A DNA stretch of 64,000 nucleotides, taken from the NCBI GenBank assembly GCA_944470555.2, contig CALYCZ020000059.1, forward strand, positions 1-64,000. Direction: 5' to 3'. Both the position numbers and the translations under genes were made by a program. The notes below the pieces were generated by a model. It did not search any database, had not been told where the DNA came from, and saw only the letters and a program-made list of their open reading frames with translations. Below, piece by piece: positions 1-13,244 of this stretch. The stretch is from Heterobilharzia americana. Lineage: Eukaryota; Platyhelminthes; Trematoda; Strigeidida; Schistosomatidae. Positions within the stretch are counted from its first letter, which is position 1. Each line of letters begins with the position of its first letter.

Positions 1-2985
1 GTTCTTGGTTGGTTCATTGCCAGTCAGAGTTCCTTGTTGCTTATTCTTATTATTCTGACCATCTGAGCTTCAGTAGCGAGCCAGCATAGGCAGTTGTTGA
101 TGAATGTCTGTAGTTTATTGGAAATGCCTTTCGTAACGCGCCAAGTCCTCTGAACCATACAGAAGCACTGGTTTGACGTTGGTGCCGAAAATCCGCATCT
201 TGTTCATCACGCTATGCTGAGTGCAGAAGATCTCCACACTGGTTTCAGGCTAGTGAACGCCTGTCTTGGTATTCCGATCCTGACTTTGACATCCTCGTCT
301 GTGCCGCCTGTAGTTGAAACGATGCTGTCTATGTAGGTGAAAGAGGCTACTTACTTTAAGTTTCTCCCGTTGATGGTGATTGGAGTTTGTTGTTGATGCT
401 GTTGTTGGTTGGGTATCTTCATCACTTCTGTCTTCTCTATATTCACTTGAAGTCCTGTCTTCCCTGCCTCGCCTCTTCTGCCAACTTGTTGGTTTTCGCC
501 TGTTTCAAGTTTGTGTGACATCAGGCACAAGTCATTGGCGAAATCCAAGTCTCCTAGGTTCTTTTCCACTGTCCAGCGTATCCCCCTCTTCTCGCACCTT
601 AGTATTTGTTGCATGATCCAGTCGACCACAATCAGGAATATCATGGGGGATAGTAGACAGCCTTGTTTCACTCCTGTCTTCACTTCAAAGGCGTCACTGA
701 GCTTCCCACTGTGAATTACTTGGCATGTGGCATCTTCATATAGTTGTTGAATGAGGCTGATGAAGGTTTGTGGTATTCAATGGTATTGAAGCAGTTTCCG
801 AATTACTTCGATGTCGACGCTGTCAAAGGCCTTTTCGAAGTCGATAAAGTTGAGGTAGAGGGTTGACTACCCTTCTATACTCTGTTCTATGATGATGTGA
901 AGCGTTGCAATTTGGTCTGCACATGATTTGTACTTCCTGAATCCAGCCAGCCTGTTTCGGTCGTAGTTTTGAATCCAGTGCATCTTTAAGCCTCTCCAGG
1001 ATGATGTGGCTTAATATTTTGCTTGGGGTGGACAGGAGAGTGATTCCGTGCCAGTTCTTGCAAACACTGAGGTCTCCCTTCTTCGGCATTTTGACAAGGT
1101 AGTCCTTCTTCCAATCACCAGGTACCTTCTCTTCCTTCCACACCTTCTGCAATAAAAAAGTAGTGTGAGCATGTCCGCTGTTGTCTCTGCGTCTGTTCTC
1201 AGTGCTTCTGGCGGTATCCCGTCTTGTCCTGCTGCTGTCCCACATTTCAGTAGCTTTATGGCGTTCAGGACTTCCATTTTCGTTGGGGGATTAATGTTAA
1301 CTTGTAATTCAGTGGCTGCAGGTGGTATTTCTGGACGAAGTGCAGGTGAAAAAAAAAGTGGTCCATTCAAGAGCTTCTTGAAGTGGTCGGCCCATTGTTT
1401 CCCCCGTTTCTCTTCTTTCATAATTAAATTTCCTTCTTCATCTTTTATTGGTTTCATCTGTGTTGATCTCTTCCCTGATAGCAACCTGGTTATTTGATAC
1501 AATGTCGTCAGGTCTCTCTTACCTGCAGCCTGTTCTGCTTCACTTGCCAGTGTTTCGTAGAAGTGTCTTTTGTCTTTCCGTGCACTCTTCTTTACTTCTT
1601 TGTCCAGTGTTTTATACATTGTGCTCAGTTCCTCTTGTCGTTGAGCATCCTTGCACTGGTTTGTCTTCTGCTTCATCATCATCCTCTCCAAAATCTATCA
1701 GCTTCCAGGTATCCGTCGAGATCCATTCCTTATCTTCTTTCTTCTTCCTTCCTAATACTGTTGTGCAGGTTTCTTTCCACACCTCTTTCAAAGACTTCCA
1801 GTGTTCTTCTACACAGGTTTCTTCACGGATGTTGCTCGATATCTCTCATTTTGTCTTGATGGCTGACGTGAAGATCTCCTTTGTAGTTTCATCCTTCAGT
1901 TCCCGAGTGTTGTACTTGAATTGAGGTCTATTACCAGCTTCGTTGAAGGCTTTTAACTTGATTTGGAAGGTTCCTTGCACTAGACAGTGAGTGGTGTGAA
2001 CCTACATTTGCTCCTCTTCTTGACCTTGTGTTCAGTAGACTGCGTCTTTACTTTCTCCAGATTGAGATAAAGTCGATGCGATTTTTAGTAAAAAAAAGTG
2101 TCTGGTGAAATCCATGTCGTTTTGTGGATATGCTTGTGATTGAACACACTGCCTCCAATCACTAAATCGTTGAATGCGCAGAATTCTGCAAACAACTCTC
2201 CATTCTCGTTCATCTCACCGAGCGCTTCTCGACCCATGGTTGGTTCTCTTCCTGTGTTGTCCCCTCCCAGTTTGGCATTCATGTCGCCCAGTAGAATTTT
2301 GATATCGTCAACTGAGGTCTTGTCCAGTGTTGATTGCAGTTGTCTTTAGAATTCCTCCTTCTTATCTTGCTCTGCATTATTTGTAGGTGCATAGCATTGT
2401 ATGATTGTGAAAAACCTTCCTTCCTTTTGAGTTGAACCTTGCTGTCATGATTCTGAGGGAGATTGGTTCCCACTACATGAGAGCCTTCGATGTTGTTGGG
2501 GACATCATGATTGCCACTCCATAACTCAGTGTGCTCGTGGTTGTCGTCTGGGTGACAATATCGGAGTAGATTATTGACTCTCTAGTTGACAGTTTGGAGA
2601 CTCCACTTTCATTCCATCTGCTCTTGCAAAATTCCTAGCACTTCGATGTGATACCTTCTCATCTCCTTTGCAATGTGGGCTGCCTTGCTGGGTTCAAACA
2701 TTGTACGGATATTCCATGTCCCCACGTTTACTTTCGCTTTCATGGAGAAAGAGAAGACACATGGACCAATTGGCTTCCCGAAGGCTTTCACCAACTGGCG
2801 TCATTTCGCCTCTCCGATTCCAGTGAGGAATAATTTTGTTATTATTTTTTATATTTTGTTTATGCTTTGAAGTTTCTTTAGCGGTTAGATTTGTTTTATG
2901 GGGTAGGGTTGCCAGCCCTATGTCCAACCTTCCCTGTTTACCCGGGCTTACGACCGGCTAGTAACTAGTGAACTTGTTAACCAGG
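1..2985 (-). mobile_element. RTE-type non-LTR retrotransposon, copy 1 (nearly full length, defective)
   Basis: Reads on the minus strand, 5' end near 2985; the 3' end runs off the window at position 1. In element order I see an endonuclease start (about 2610-2795, motif GTWNIRTMFEP), a linker (about 1250-2470) with a lysine/glutamate-rich stretch, the reverse transcriptase start (KLLKCGTAAGQDGIPPEAL, about 1240-1310), motif A (NFIDFEKAFDSVD, about 815-865), the GVKQGCLLSP and FANDL motifs (500-680), and the start of the C-terminal domain. Several frames are needed, so it is broken. The canonical catalytic FADD is FAND here. The 5' end matches the start of the copy at 20808. The family assignment comes from the APE plus RT order and from resemblance to schistosome RTE elements; a database comparison would name the subfamily. 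Confidence 0.88.
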
Positions 2986-4323
2986 CGAGGATACTTAAAT
3001 TATATGGAATGGAATAAACCACATATATTCGTAAACGGTCTTCATAAAGAAAACCACCATTGTGGATGTTATTCGTACATTATTTTCGGTAAGAAGCTCT
3101 CTGTGGGTGTATAAATTTTCGGTTGTCAAGTGTAAAACTTACCTGTTGTTAGTTTATGACTGTGGTGTACAAACGACTACCATATTTTGTTGAGAGAAAG
3201 CTATTTGCACGAGCTGATCAAATAATAGTTATCTGGAAGATGTACTAATTATTTCAACTTCACGCTCTTTCTAAAGGGAAATATTGTTGAACAGATGAAT
3301 CCCAATATGGTTTCTTCTCATTGCTTGTGTTTGAGAATTGTAAATGTTGATAAAAATCCGGAAAGTAAATTACTTGTTCAAACTGTCCCGAAAATGTAAC
3401 CTAAATCATCGTTAAATATTGTTCTTCACAAATCTGCATAAATATTTACACTTTTTGCAAAAGCTTACTGACACGCATACTAGTTTGTTCTTCATTATGA
3501 TATGTACTGATATGCCTACACTGTATAAGTGACTACAGGCATGTATGGACGAAAGCTGATATTTGAATTCCAGGCGCAGACAGTTCCGGGCTTCAACGAT
3601 GACTGTGAAAACAGCCTCCAAAATCAACAAATTCACAGTTAATCTAAATAGTTTATTATTTTTCTTCCTGCATCACCATTTATTCCTCTACTATAGGAAA
3701 CCAGCATCTGGAGGACATTTGTATTTAAATTGAAAATGTTAACCTGGATTTCTGTTTCAAGGGTAAATTTTTAATGATAATTTTCTTCTTGTTTAGTGAC
3801 TGCATATTACTTAGTTGATTACTTCATGCCGAATTTCCGTTATTTTTAATCATAATCACCTTAATTTCACCTGAAATAAACAGTTTAACTCTTAGAACCA
3901 CTCAACGGATGGTACGTGGTGTTTTCGCATAGATTCAAATGTCACTCAAGAACATTCAGAATATATTGAAGCTAACCTAGAAATATTTGTCATTTTTTTC
4001 AAGTAGATTCTTCTTCATCATAATAAAATGTTGAAAACATTTCTAAGATACTTTTGTAAGGATCTGATACAATGTTATCATTCCGTTTGTAATCTTAATA
4101 GCAACGACAAAGTTCAATAGGTTTTTATGTTGGTGTATTAGACATTTAAACTAAAATCACTCTTACATTTTACTCAATATTTACCTGTACACATAGGAAG
4201 AAGAAAATACATAGTGTTAGGAAGTATGACAATTGGAGATTTCATCCAGTTAGGGAGTACTAAACCAGCTCGTAATATAAAACTGTACGCTATTAGGAAG
4301 AATTACTTCTTATTTATGTTACT
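2986..4323. other. AT-rich non-coding stretch
   Basis: No supported gene, repeat or RNA. Open frames are short and have no recognisable motif. Confidence 0.6.
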
Positions 4324-4400
4324 GACCAGCAGACGAATTCAAGATACGGGTTTTGGCCTATTTGGGACTCGTCAGCTGGATGCGCCTGAGCGATTGGGTC
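4324..4400 (-). repeat. Hammerhead-type SINE remnant a (Sm-alpha-like)
   Basis: On the minus strand this holds the CTGACGAG half of a hammerhead core (about 4366-4377) and the typical CCCAAATAGG stem II/loop. It is followed by CCAAAAC where the functional core has CGAAAC, and the expected GTC cleavage triplet is not kept. Sm-alpha-like SINEs of schistosomes are known to carry hammerhead ribozymes; this one looks inactive. Only the ribozyme end of the SINE is recognisable, and the polymerase III promoter part is missing or too diverged to see. Confidence 0.65.
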
Positions 4401-4464
4401 CCGTATAGTTATGGGGAACTATAAGTATCGAACAACAACTGATACTTATTGCATAAGCATTTGC

Positions 4465-4665
4465 TCTCGTGCCCCACTGGCCAAGTGGACGACGCTTTGG
4501 CGTTTGGAGTGATGGTACTGGGTTTGATTTTCACATGGAAAAGCACCACTCGCTTGGAGACAAGTACATCCAGCCGACATCTATTCAGGAGGACGCACCA
4601 TACTTTCTGGATTACACTGACAATCACCAACATGAAAACAACAGCGTAAATATCTGTCAGTATCA
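4465..4665 (+). repeat. Hammerhead-type SINE remnant b with polymerase III-like boxes
   Basis: TGGCCAAGTGG at 4478-4488 fits a polymerase III A box exactly. GGTTTGATTT at 4521-4530 is a weakened B box at the expected spacing. The hammerhead region follows at about 4567-4612, with stem I still pairing (ATCCAG against CTGGAT), but both core segments are mutated (CCGACAT for CTGATGA, GCACC for GAAAC). It lies about 80 bp from remnant a and in the opposite orientation. Confidence 0.65.
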
Positions 4666-7600
4666 AAGTATCCGCGTAAGATCGTATCTACCAACAGAGA
4701 TTGAGCGATTCGGCCAGTATAGCAGCGAAGTATTACAAGTTTCAAACAAGAAGTTTGTCCCTTTTAATTTACTGCAAGTAAATTTTCAGCCTGTTCTGCC
4801 AACTGAAGAACCAAAATTCATTGTTATCCTTCACCAGTTTCTTTGAGCTATGCTATCTCTTAACCTCATCCCAGTTAGCGGTTTAATTGCTCCGAAGAGT
4901 AGCTGTCTGTTTACTATCTCATACTTATCTCTTATTTTTAAGTAGGAAAACACTTTCTCTTGCTTACTTTGTAATTATATGGGTAATACAATGAGCAATC
5001 ACTTATCCAATTACTGTCTTACGTTCTACTTACCCCAAAGGTGATTTCACACATCAGTAACTTCAACTATGGAAGTAAGTATAACCAAAGTAGGAGAAAT
5101 TTTCACAAATTGAGGTGCTTTTTTCCAGGCTTGAATAAAAATATTTACTCTGGCCCAGTGTTTGTAAACATTTTTCAGTAAAGCTATGAATAAAGAGTAC
5201 CCATTCATTGAAAAAGCACTTCAACTGCTCTCTGGAAGCTAAAGTGATGTAATGTTTGACATTTTGACACTAGGAAAGAATTAACATCTGGAATGATACA
5301 GCGTAGAACACATAAAGACGTTTATTTTGCCGAGATGAAACTATTCAAGGCGTCAGCTGATAATGCATAAACAACCACTCGCTCTTACAGTTGTGTCCAG
5401 CTTGGGAATAAAACAGTAAAGGGGTCAAAATTTATTTAAAATCCATATCTAGATAGACAGAAAATCACACTTTGTGTTGAAACGGTATCGAATCTGCTTC
5501 AGCAAAGCATTGTAGTAGGAGTTGGATATATAGCATCACATTCTTAAGCTAACTTTGATAGTATATCAGTAAAGCAGGAGCATGCACTCGATTTCCTGAA
5601 AAATGTCAATAATACATGTATCGTGAAACGTGACATATGTGATGTTCCTGGGTTCCTGAACACATCGAGCTGAGAAAAAGTTATTGAAGCAGATATTTAT
5701 TGGTTCATACCGAATTCGATAAAGAAAAAAGTAAAAACCAATATTAAGCAATAGAAAACCAAAAGAAGAAATTCCTGCGTAATTTAAAATCAAAAATGGG
5801 TATTGCCTCATAGTTAAAATTAACACACAAAGTTACACCAACCTCAGTAACCTTATTCAAACACAAAAGCTGAATATTTGCTCCTGCAAAGTGAGAATTA
5901 AACAGATTTTTACTCCTATCAGAATGAATTCCCAACAGGATCTTCAAATGCTCTGACTACCCTTCTTCTAAATGTCCACAGCCTAAAAAAGAAGGTCAGC
6001 TCATACAAGTGGAAACAGAATATCTATCAGTAACGGGAAAGGAGCCATTTGAGCTTTCAGTGCATCAAAGTACAAGAAACATTTGATTTATAGAATCAAA
6101 TGCAATTAGAAATCATGACATTATGTCTGTGTACAGAAAAGTAGTACAACTGACCTATGATAACTGTGCTTTGATTTTACTGTGCATTCTACATTTTGTT
6201 CGTTTCCCTAGTTAATTTTACTAACTGATTTAAGTTCATTTCTATCCCTTGAATAAAGAAAACTTTCACATATATGCTAAGCGTGGCAGCCTGTCTGTGT
6301 TCCTAACCATTGAATATTGTAGGTGGTTTGTTTGATATCTTATTTGAAACAATTGTCCACAAATGACACTAACATAATAGTCATCTAATTTTCGACAGTG
6401 ATTTTTCGGATTCCTCCAAGAAAATCAAGTAGTTGATTGTATTATACTGCTAATACAAAGCTGCATGGTATTGTGACAGGAATTAGTATCAACCTGTTCG
6501 AGAAGTTTCACTCTTTCCCCTGCAAGAAAGTAAGAAATATCATTCCTATATTTATACTAACCACAACTGCAATAAGTCTAAAACATTTTAACGAACTTCA
6601 ACTGCGCAATAAAAACTACCTGCATTTATAAAAGCAATTTCACTATAGCACCCAAAAGCATAACCAGTAGGGTTGTAAAATCAGTAACGAAAAGCATAGG
6701 ACAAATATATCCCATAAGATCTGCATAAATATACTTTCAAGCAAGTTTCCTGAACTGAATCTCTGTTGTAGCTAAAATTAATTTTTCAATCCTATAAATT
6801 AGGCATACTTCCTCATCCTAACCCCCTTTATAAGTCCTCATTTTATTAGTATGTTTAGCCTAACAAACATGACTGAAAGTGATATTAGTTGATCAGTTTA
6901 TTTAACATTCAAAATAGTAATTTGAGACTAATCTAATGACGGAGAAGTACTTTTCATTCCTCTTTCATTCTTTTGAATACCTAATCTTCTTTGAATGTTA
7001 GACGGATAGAAAAACTTTTCAATTCCTGGGTATTTAGCTCATCCAGTATCTTTTTTCTTCTTACTTAATAAACATCTTGCAATTTCAATTTTGATCAACA
7101 GCTTTCTAAACAGTAGATATTTTCATTTTCCGGTTGCAAATTCAGCATAATATTATCATTCTATTACGGAACGTTGTTTAAAGCTAGCAGAGTAAAACTG
7201 TTACAGTTTAGAAACTAACCTATTCATATATTGACTTAAGGTGTCATTTACTAAGTTGTACAACAAATTCTGCGACTCACCCTGTTGCTAGAAATACAGA
7301 ATCTATTGTAGTTCGTATATAAAATGCTGAAATTAGTATTGTAATATGCCATGTGAAATTATGAGTTTTGTTTGATGTATGAATAAGATTATCACAAATT
7401 ACAATCTCATCATCGACATACCTTCAGTAATATGCTTTCCTGATTGTTAAATCCAGATGAAGTAGTTGAGATAGACCACAACGAAATCAGCCATCAAAGT
7501 GATGGATCCAATGATCATCTAACTAGCTTATCCATATGCTTGACTGATTATAGTCATAAATGTTTGGTCGACAAAGAAGCAATAGTCCTAATTAAATATT

Positions 7601-7859
7601 CATAAGCGTCTGATCCGGTCATACCTTTATACACAATCTTTCACACTAAGAAGCACACATATCAAGTGGTCAACATGAACTTGAATATTATCGGTGCATT
7701 TAAGTAACCTCACTTCTAAAGTTGAGAAACAATTCATTTCACAAAATTTCTATTAATTTATATTTAAAAGGATTAACGGTCTTAAAGACTCACTGCTGTA
7801 AATGTATATAAATATCCTAGTTAGTTGATAAAGACTATTGTAACCGATTATTATGATTC
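4666..7859. other. AT-rich non-coding stretch
   Basis: No supported gene or repeat seen over about 3.2 kb. Confidence 0.6.
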
Positions 7860-8246
7860 ATATGTCTTTCGGGTTCCTAGTGGAACAATGGGCTTCAGTA
7901 GCACGCCTCCAGTGACCTCTGTTCTCTGGAATCCTTTGAACCTGGCTACGCGAATGCTCACAAGTTTTCACTTCTTCCTCACACGATCTCCTCCATGTCA
8001 CCCTCAGCTGGGACACCGAACTCGTCGTTTCCCACTTGGATTCCATTCGATGACCTGGCACATGATGTCCCCAGTCGGCCTTCTCAGTGCATGCCCAATC
8101 CATCTCCACTTTCCTCTGCATATTTGTTGAGCGATAGGTTCTTGGTTGGTTCGTCACCAGCCACAGTCCCTTGTTGCTTATTCTTATTATTCTGGTCATC
8201 CGACCTTCAGAATCGAGTGAGCGTAGGCGGCAGCTGTTGATAGCTA
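7860..8246 (-). mobile_element. RTE 3'-end fragment, copy 2
   Basis: Only the last part of the C-terminal domain and the 3' end remain (about 390 bp, minus strand). It is almost identical to 14765-15150 and to the complement of 23745-24120. It stops abruptly at about 8246, exactly where the left arm of the large palindrome begins, so it marks a rearrangement junction or a 5'-truncated insertion. Confidence 0.85.
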
Positions 8247-11200
8247 GTAAGAAAATTTCATTAATTAAAAATAAAGTTTCTGAAAACTGCATACCCAAAA
8301 TAAGCGTTCAAAAAAGTGGCTACTCTTGGACATTACAATATGCAATATCAGTTTACAATTTCCTTGGTTACATTCATTATCAACCATTCTCTTGTGATTC
8401 ACTTCAAAGGCGGCTACCATATCTTTTTTTCTTTACTCTCCAAGCTGATGGAAATTCATCAAAATATTTAAACTGAGTGACATTTTGTGCTGCATTTTTC
8501 AGTTCAAAACTGGAACTTTTCAAACAACTTGAAAAGAAAGCAAACTCTGGAGGCAAGAAGGTGTAATCGGAATGTAATAGTGATCTCCACTCATTATATT
8601 TGACCTACATATCAGTATACGACTGCGAAAACACTCTTTGAACAAGAGAGAATCAGAGTTTGCGCAAACTTGACCACTCTCAGTTCGCAGTAAGAAGCAT
8701 GGTTAGACAGTTTTCATTCAGATAGAGAATAATGCAGTTATTTGAAATCGCTTCACATTCACATAGAATCCAGTCTACAAGTGGTTGCTAATATGCAGTC
8801 ATACATATTAATTAATTTAGGAAACGTCATTTCCGAAATATAATCTACTAAATTCCCCATTTATGAGAAATGCAAATTGTAGTTTGTATGAAATCAAAAC
8901 GTGTTTATTTCATCATATAACTCGTCACGTTCATTTGCTTCTGCACGTTTTAATACAAATTTTCGATAATTTATTGATGAACACAACAACCTTGAACAAA
9001 CCAAAATGCAACTCATTACTTTCATTTCGACTTAGAAATCACGAATTTTGTATGTGTAGTGTTTATTATCGAGTTGTATTACAGACAAATCAAATAAAGC
9101 AGCATTAGCGTAGATCAGGGACAGTAAATAAAATGTTCCTTGTCTTACACAGGGATGGTGAGATTCACTTATTTTATGACTTCTCACATTAAAGCAGATA
9201 AGTTAGATTAGTTTGGCATCGAAGAACCAAACTCACCATCTATTTAAATGAACTATTTGTCAGCATGGACAAAACGTTTCGAAATTAAATTCACAGACAT
9301 TACTTCAGTGGACTTCTATCGTTCGTTATTGTCCTCGTGATACCAAGTAAATACGCCGACGGCCTTTTTAATTCCTTAGAGTTCAAAGAATAGAGATATC
9401 TCTCTTCTATCAAAGCTCTCATCAATATGGATTTCTTATGATAAGTATCTGTGTATCATCTAGAAACCTACATTCCTAACATGAAGCATCTGGATGTTTG
9501 TCAATAGTAGATTAAAGGCAAACACAAGTGCTATGAATTTGTTCACCTTGAGTTCTTATGAGTGCATCAATTCACTGTTTTATGTAGATGTATACATGTG
9601 TTTGCAACATAGTTATATCTCCATCTACCAAGGTCTGAGTAGCCGAATAGAGTCACTGTCCTTAAGAAAACAGATGTGGTTCATTACCTACTGCACTAAG
9701 GTGCACAAGACTGCTGAGTGCATTTCGACTCCATCAGAGAACATATTCATTTCATTTATTATTATTGTAACCTCTGGATGAAACGTTCCAGGTAGCGAAA
9801 ACCAAATTACTTGTAGGTTTCAAAATTCTCGTGATTTGATTATGGCTTTTATATGACATTGGGATCTGTAAATAGGATTATATTCTTCATAGTAAACTCC
9901 ACCACTTTTCATGTCTTTTAGCTGCATACTATAAATAACTGTATTCTATTTCCCCTAAAGTTATAAATTATTTACACACTGATGTACAGGTGCATGTTCA
10001 TCATGGTGGTTTCCGATATCAACTCGACTAATGTCAACTGCTATGTGAGACAATGCCACTCCTTTTCTTATCAGATTACCATCCAAACAACTAAAATTCA
10101 CATAATACCCTAAGTCTAGTTTTGTTTCTTTCAACCATCTCTGGAAAAGGCTTCATGTTCCGTATCTTACACTACAAACTGTTCAGGCATCTACTGTTGT
10201 GGGCTTGCGAGTTCGTTGTGGGATAAACATAACCAAATCCACCGATGAGATAAAAAAGCTTTGAACAGACAACTCACTTGTGAAACTTTGATTGATTTAC
10301 ATTTGCAACTTATCACCGACTACAATCGCTTAGAATATCTGAAAATGGTATACTTACTCTAATAAATTCCTAAAATAACTAGTTTTTGCGTAAAAACCTT
10401 GGGATAAATCATGAGATCTTTCTCACACACATCGCATACTTGATTCTGTTTCTGCATAAAATCTATTTTCTACACCACTTCTAGTTTCCCTTCAGCGAAA
10501 ATGTGTTTCCATAAACATCAGAGTATTTTAGTTTCCGCATCAGAAAATGAAATCGTTGTCATCACGTCGACTGCCAAGTGAATCACCATGTTCGGAAGCA
10601 GCACAAACGAAGAAAGTTGCTATTATCTGAAAAAATATGAAGCATGCCTAAAATCCTTAAAGTGCCAATATACTAAGTAAATGGGATGAATACCATTTCA
10701 AAATAGATTGTCTAATAAGAGGATTATTGGTATGAAGTTCATAGGATATATCATTCACTTGTAGAAGGGAAGTAAGGCTGTTAGACATAGCATAAGTTGT
10801 CGTCCGTGTGTTATTATTCCTCACGAAACACGCACAGGATTTTTTGAAACTCGTTTAACACATTAAGTCATCAAAATGAAGAGCAATAATGTTATCAAGA
10901 ATGAATTATAACTGAAAAGAGTCGACGGGATTTATCTGCCTTTGAACATTCTGAATTTAAATGATGCATAGCCATGAGTCATAAAAATAAACTCCGATTA
11001 TTGATGCTTAGAAATGAAAGCAACTTGTCTGTTTTAGTAATCCATAAGCCTGGCTGCCACAGAGAATAGAGTTTAATCGAACGAATACTACATATTTATC
11101 TTAGGGTCCAGTGTAGAGCAGGCACGTAGCAGAGTTAAGAAAATTCTCCTTGGCATCTTATGATTACTTAAAAATCAATTCTACATTTTAACCGACTGAT

Positions 11201-12011
11201 GTTCTTTTCTTCTATGTGCGACCACCTCACCGTTAAAAGTAAATTGGAATACGAATCGTTATCAAACATTTTCAAGGCTTATTGATGACACTTTGATGAA
11301 ACTGATGAGAAGCTGAAATAAAATTGGAAATTTATGTCTTGAAGGGATTTTTATGTAAGCAGTTCTAAGCACAAAGGTATGTGTAGCACACATTTATAGC
11401 AGCGAACAAAATTTGACCGGAAATGTACCATTCAAAACTGGTCAAATGATGCTTAAAGTGATACATAAGATTTGTGTGTATTCTTTATAGAACAGTTGCA
11501 TACAAGGCAAGTCAGTGTTACTTCACGGATACTTCCGATTTACTGAATCATACACTGAAAATTAATTATTTAGAAAAGCTCATCAATGCTATAGGAAGAT
11601 GAACAAGATTTTTAAGCCTTGAGTGAACTGCTTCTCCAATTTTTTATCAGGATCTGAGGTAGGTGCTGCTTGAATGATCTACTTTCCATCTCTATGTTTC
11701 GTATCTTTTTTCTCCCGAAAATTATTTGATCATCCAAATTTCATGCGTAGTTGAATAACAGTAAAGAAGTATTTATTAATTTAAATGTGCCGTTCTCTGA
11801 TTTGGTCAGCAACTTTGCAGCGCAAGATGATTCTGTTTACAAATATAGAAATAGATGCACCACATTTTGTCATACGTATGAGCCCTTCTCACAGATAATG
11901 TACAAATTGGTCACCCTCTTTTGTATTCAATATCCTATGGAAATTAATCAGTAGAAATTGAAAACATCTGCTTCCCAATACAAACTTAAAACAAGCGACG
12001 AATCTGGAAAA

Positions 12012-13244
12012 AAACAGGATTTAATGGATTCATAAATTTCAGTAGTACTCATCAGTTGGATACTCTACATACTTGTTTGTGTAAACTGTTAACCAATCCT
12101 GAAGAACATACATACATACATATGCAACGTATACTGGGACGTAGATTTAGGTGTAACAACATAGAACTGAACATTTTTAAGGGTCAAGTGGTATTGCGAA
12201 GGGTAGAAATGGGTACTGGAAATTGAGAGGGTTTGAGGTTAGGTTACATAATTTACTATGAGTTTGGATAATAGTGGATTCCAGGTAGGAAAGAATAATA
12301 ATAGTGGGTAGGAAAGGTTGAACAGATGACCCTGTAACTGCTACCATGACAGATTGAAGCTGATTACCATTTCGTTCTATACAGAGACATGGATTCGAAT
12401 ATACCAGAGAAAGAAAATAACTTGGTTGTACAGAGGGGCTTTTGCCTACCCGAATAGTTCAGCACCTGCCCAAATGGTTGAAGCATGCCGAGAAGAAGAC
12501 TCCATGAGTTCGATAACGAAACACCTAATGGATTTTGGACATGATACTGACACCTATAAGTCCCTTACGATTATTAGTTGACAGTAAAATAAGAGGTCGC
12601 TTAGATATGTATAAGCCTGTGCGATTCCATTTGTCAAACCGAACCTCAGGATTCAGAAGGTAACGGTAGTCAGCTTGAATCTGTCATGGTAGCAGTTACA
12701 GCATCGTCTAATCATACTTTTTTCTTACTTGCTTTCTGCTCTTAATTACCACCCATCATACATTTTGTTTTCTTTCCTTGATTTGTTTCACCTAACTAAC
12801 CTTATTCCTAATACCGTTGTTATCACCATTAATCATCAAAATATACATCTGGTTTTTTCATTACGTCTGCATTAGTACCATTAAGTATCTTGTTTTGAAT
12901 GATATAGTCTACGTCTAATCGATTCACTTCTCACCCCTCTATCAACATTATTATTATTATTATTTTCCTACCTGGAATCCACTATTATCCAAACTCATAG
13001 TAAATTATGTAACCTAACCTCAAACCCTCTCAATTTCCAGTACCCATTTCTACCCTTCGCAATACCACTTGACCCTTAAAAATGTTCAGTTCTATGTTGT
13101 TACACCTAAATCTACGTCCCAGTATACGTTGCATATGTATGTATGTATGTTCTTCAGGATTGGTTAACAGTTTACACAAACAAGTATGTAGAGTATCCAA
13201 CTGATGAGTACTACTGAAATTTATGAATCCATTAAATCCTGTTT
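12012..13244. mobile_element. 1.23-kb element with 281-bp terminal inverted repeats (arm 1 copy)
   Basis: 12012-12292 and 12963-13244 are near-perfect inverted copies, with ends starting AAACAGGATTTAATGG. A second inverted pair is nested inside (12332-12368 with 12665-12701). No transposase frame is visible, so it resembles a non-autonomous DNA transposon or fold-back element. I cannot define a clear target-site duplication. Inside lies a 76-codon frame with possible Penelope-like similarity. Confidence 0.75.
12354..12581 (+). pseudogene. Possible Penelope-like element endonuclease fragment
   Basis: A 75-residue open frame inside the TIR element ends with SSITKHLMDFGHDTD. That resembles the (S)xIxxHLxxTGHxID stretch near the GIY-YIG endonuclease end of Penelope-like retroelements. 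No GIY-YIG motif is visible upstream and the frame stops soon after. It may be a captured retroelement scrap or chance; the similarity is from memory only. Confidence 0.3.

Noticed and set aside
7858..8298. Repeated 80-200-codon frames (MSPSAGTPNS..., MWRSSALHSAC...) seen at 7.9, 14.9, 18.7 and 23.7 kb
   Set aside because: They are other-frame readings or fragments of the RTE 3' region and are repeated only because the element is.
13197..13222. CTGATGAG...TGAAA in the TIR of the fold-back element, like a hammerhead core
   Set aside because: The segment between the two core parts is too short for stem II, and no stem I, stem III or cleavage triplet is visible.
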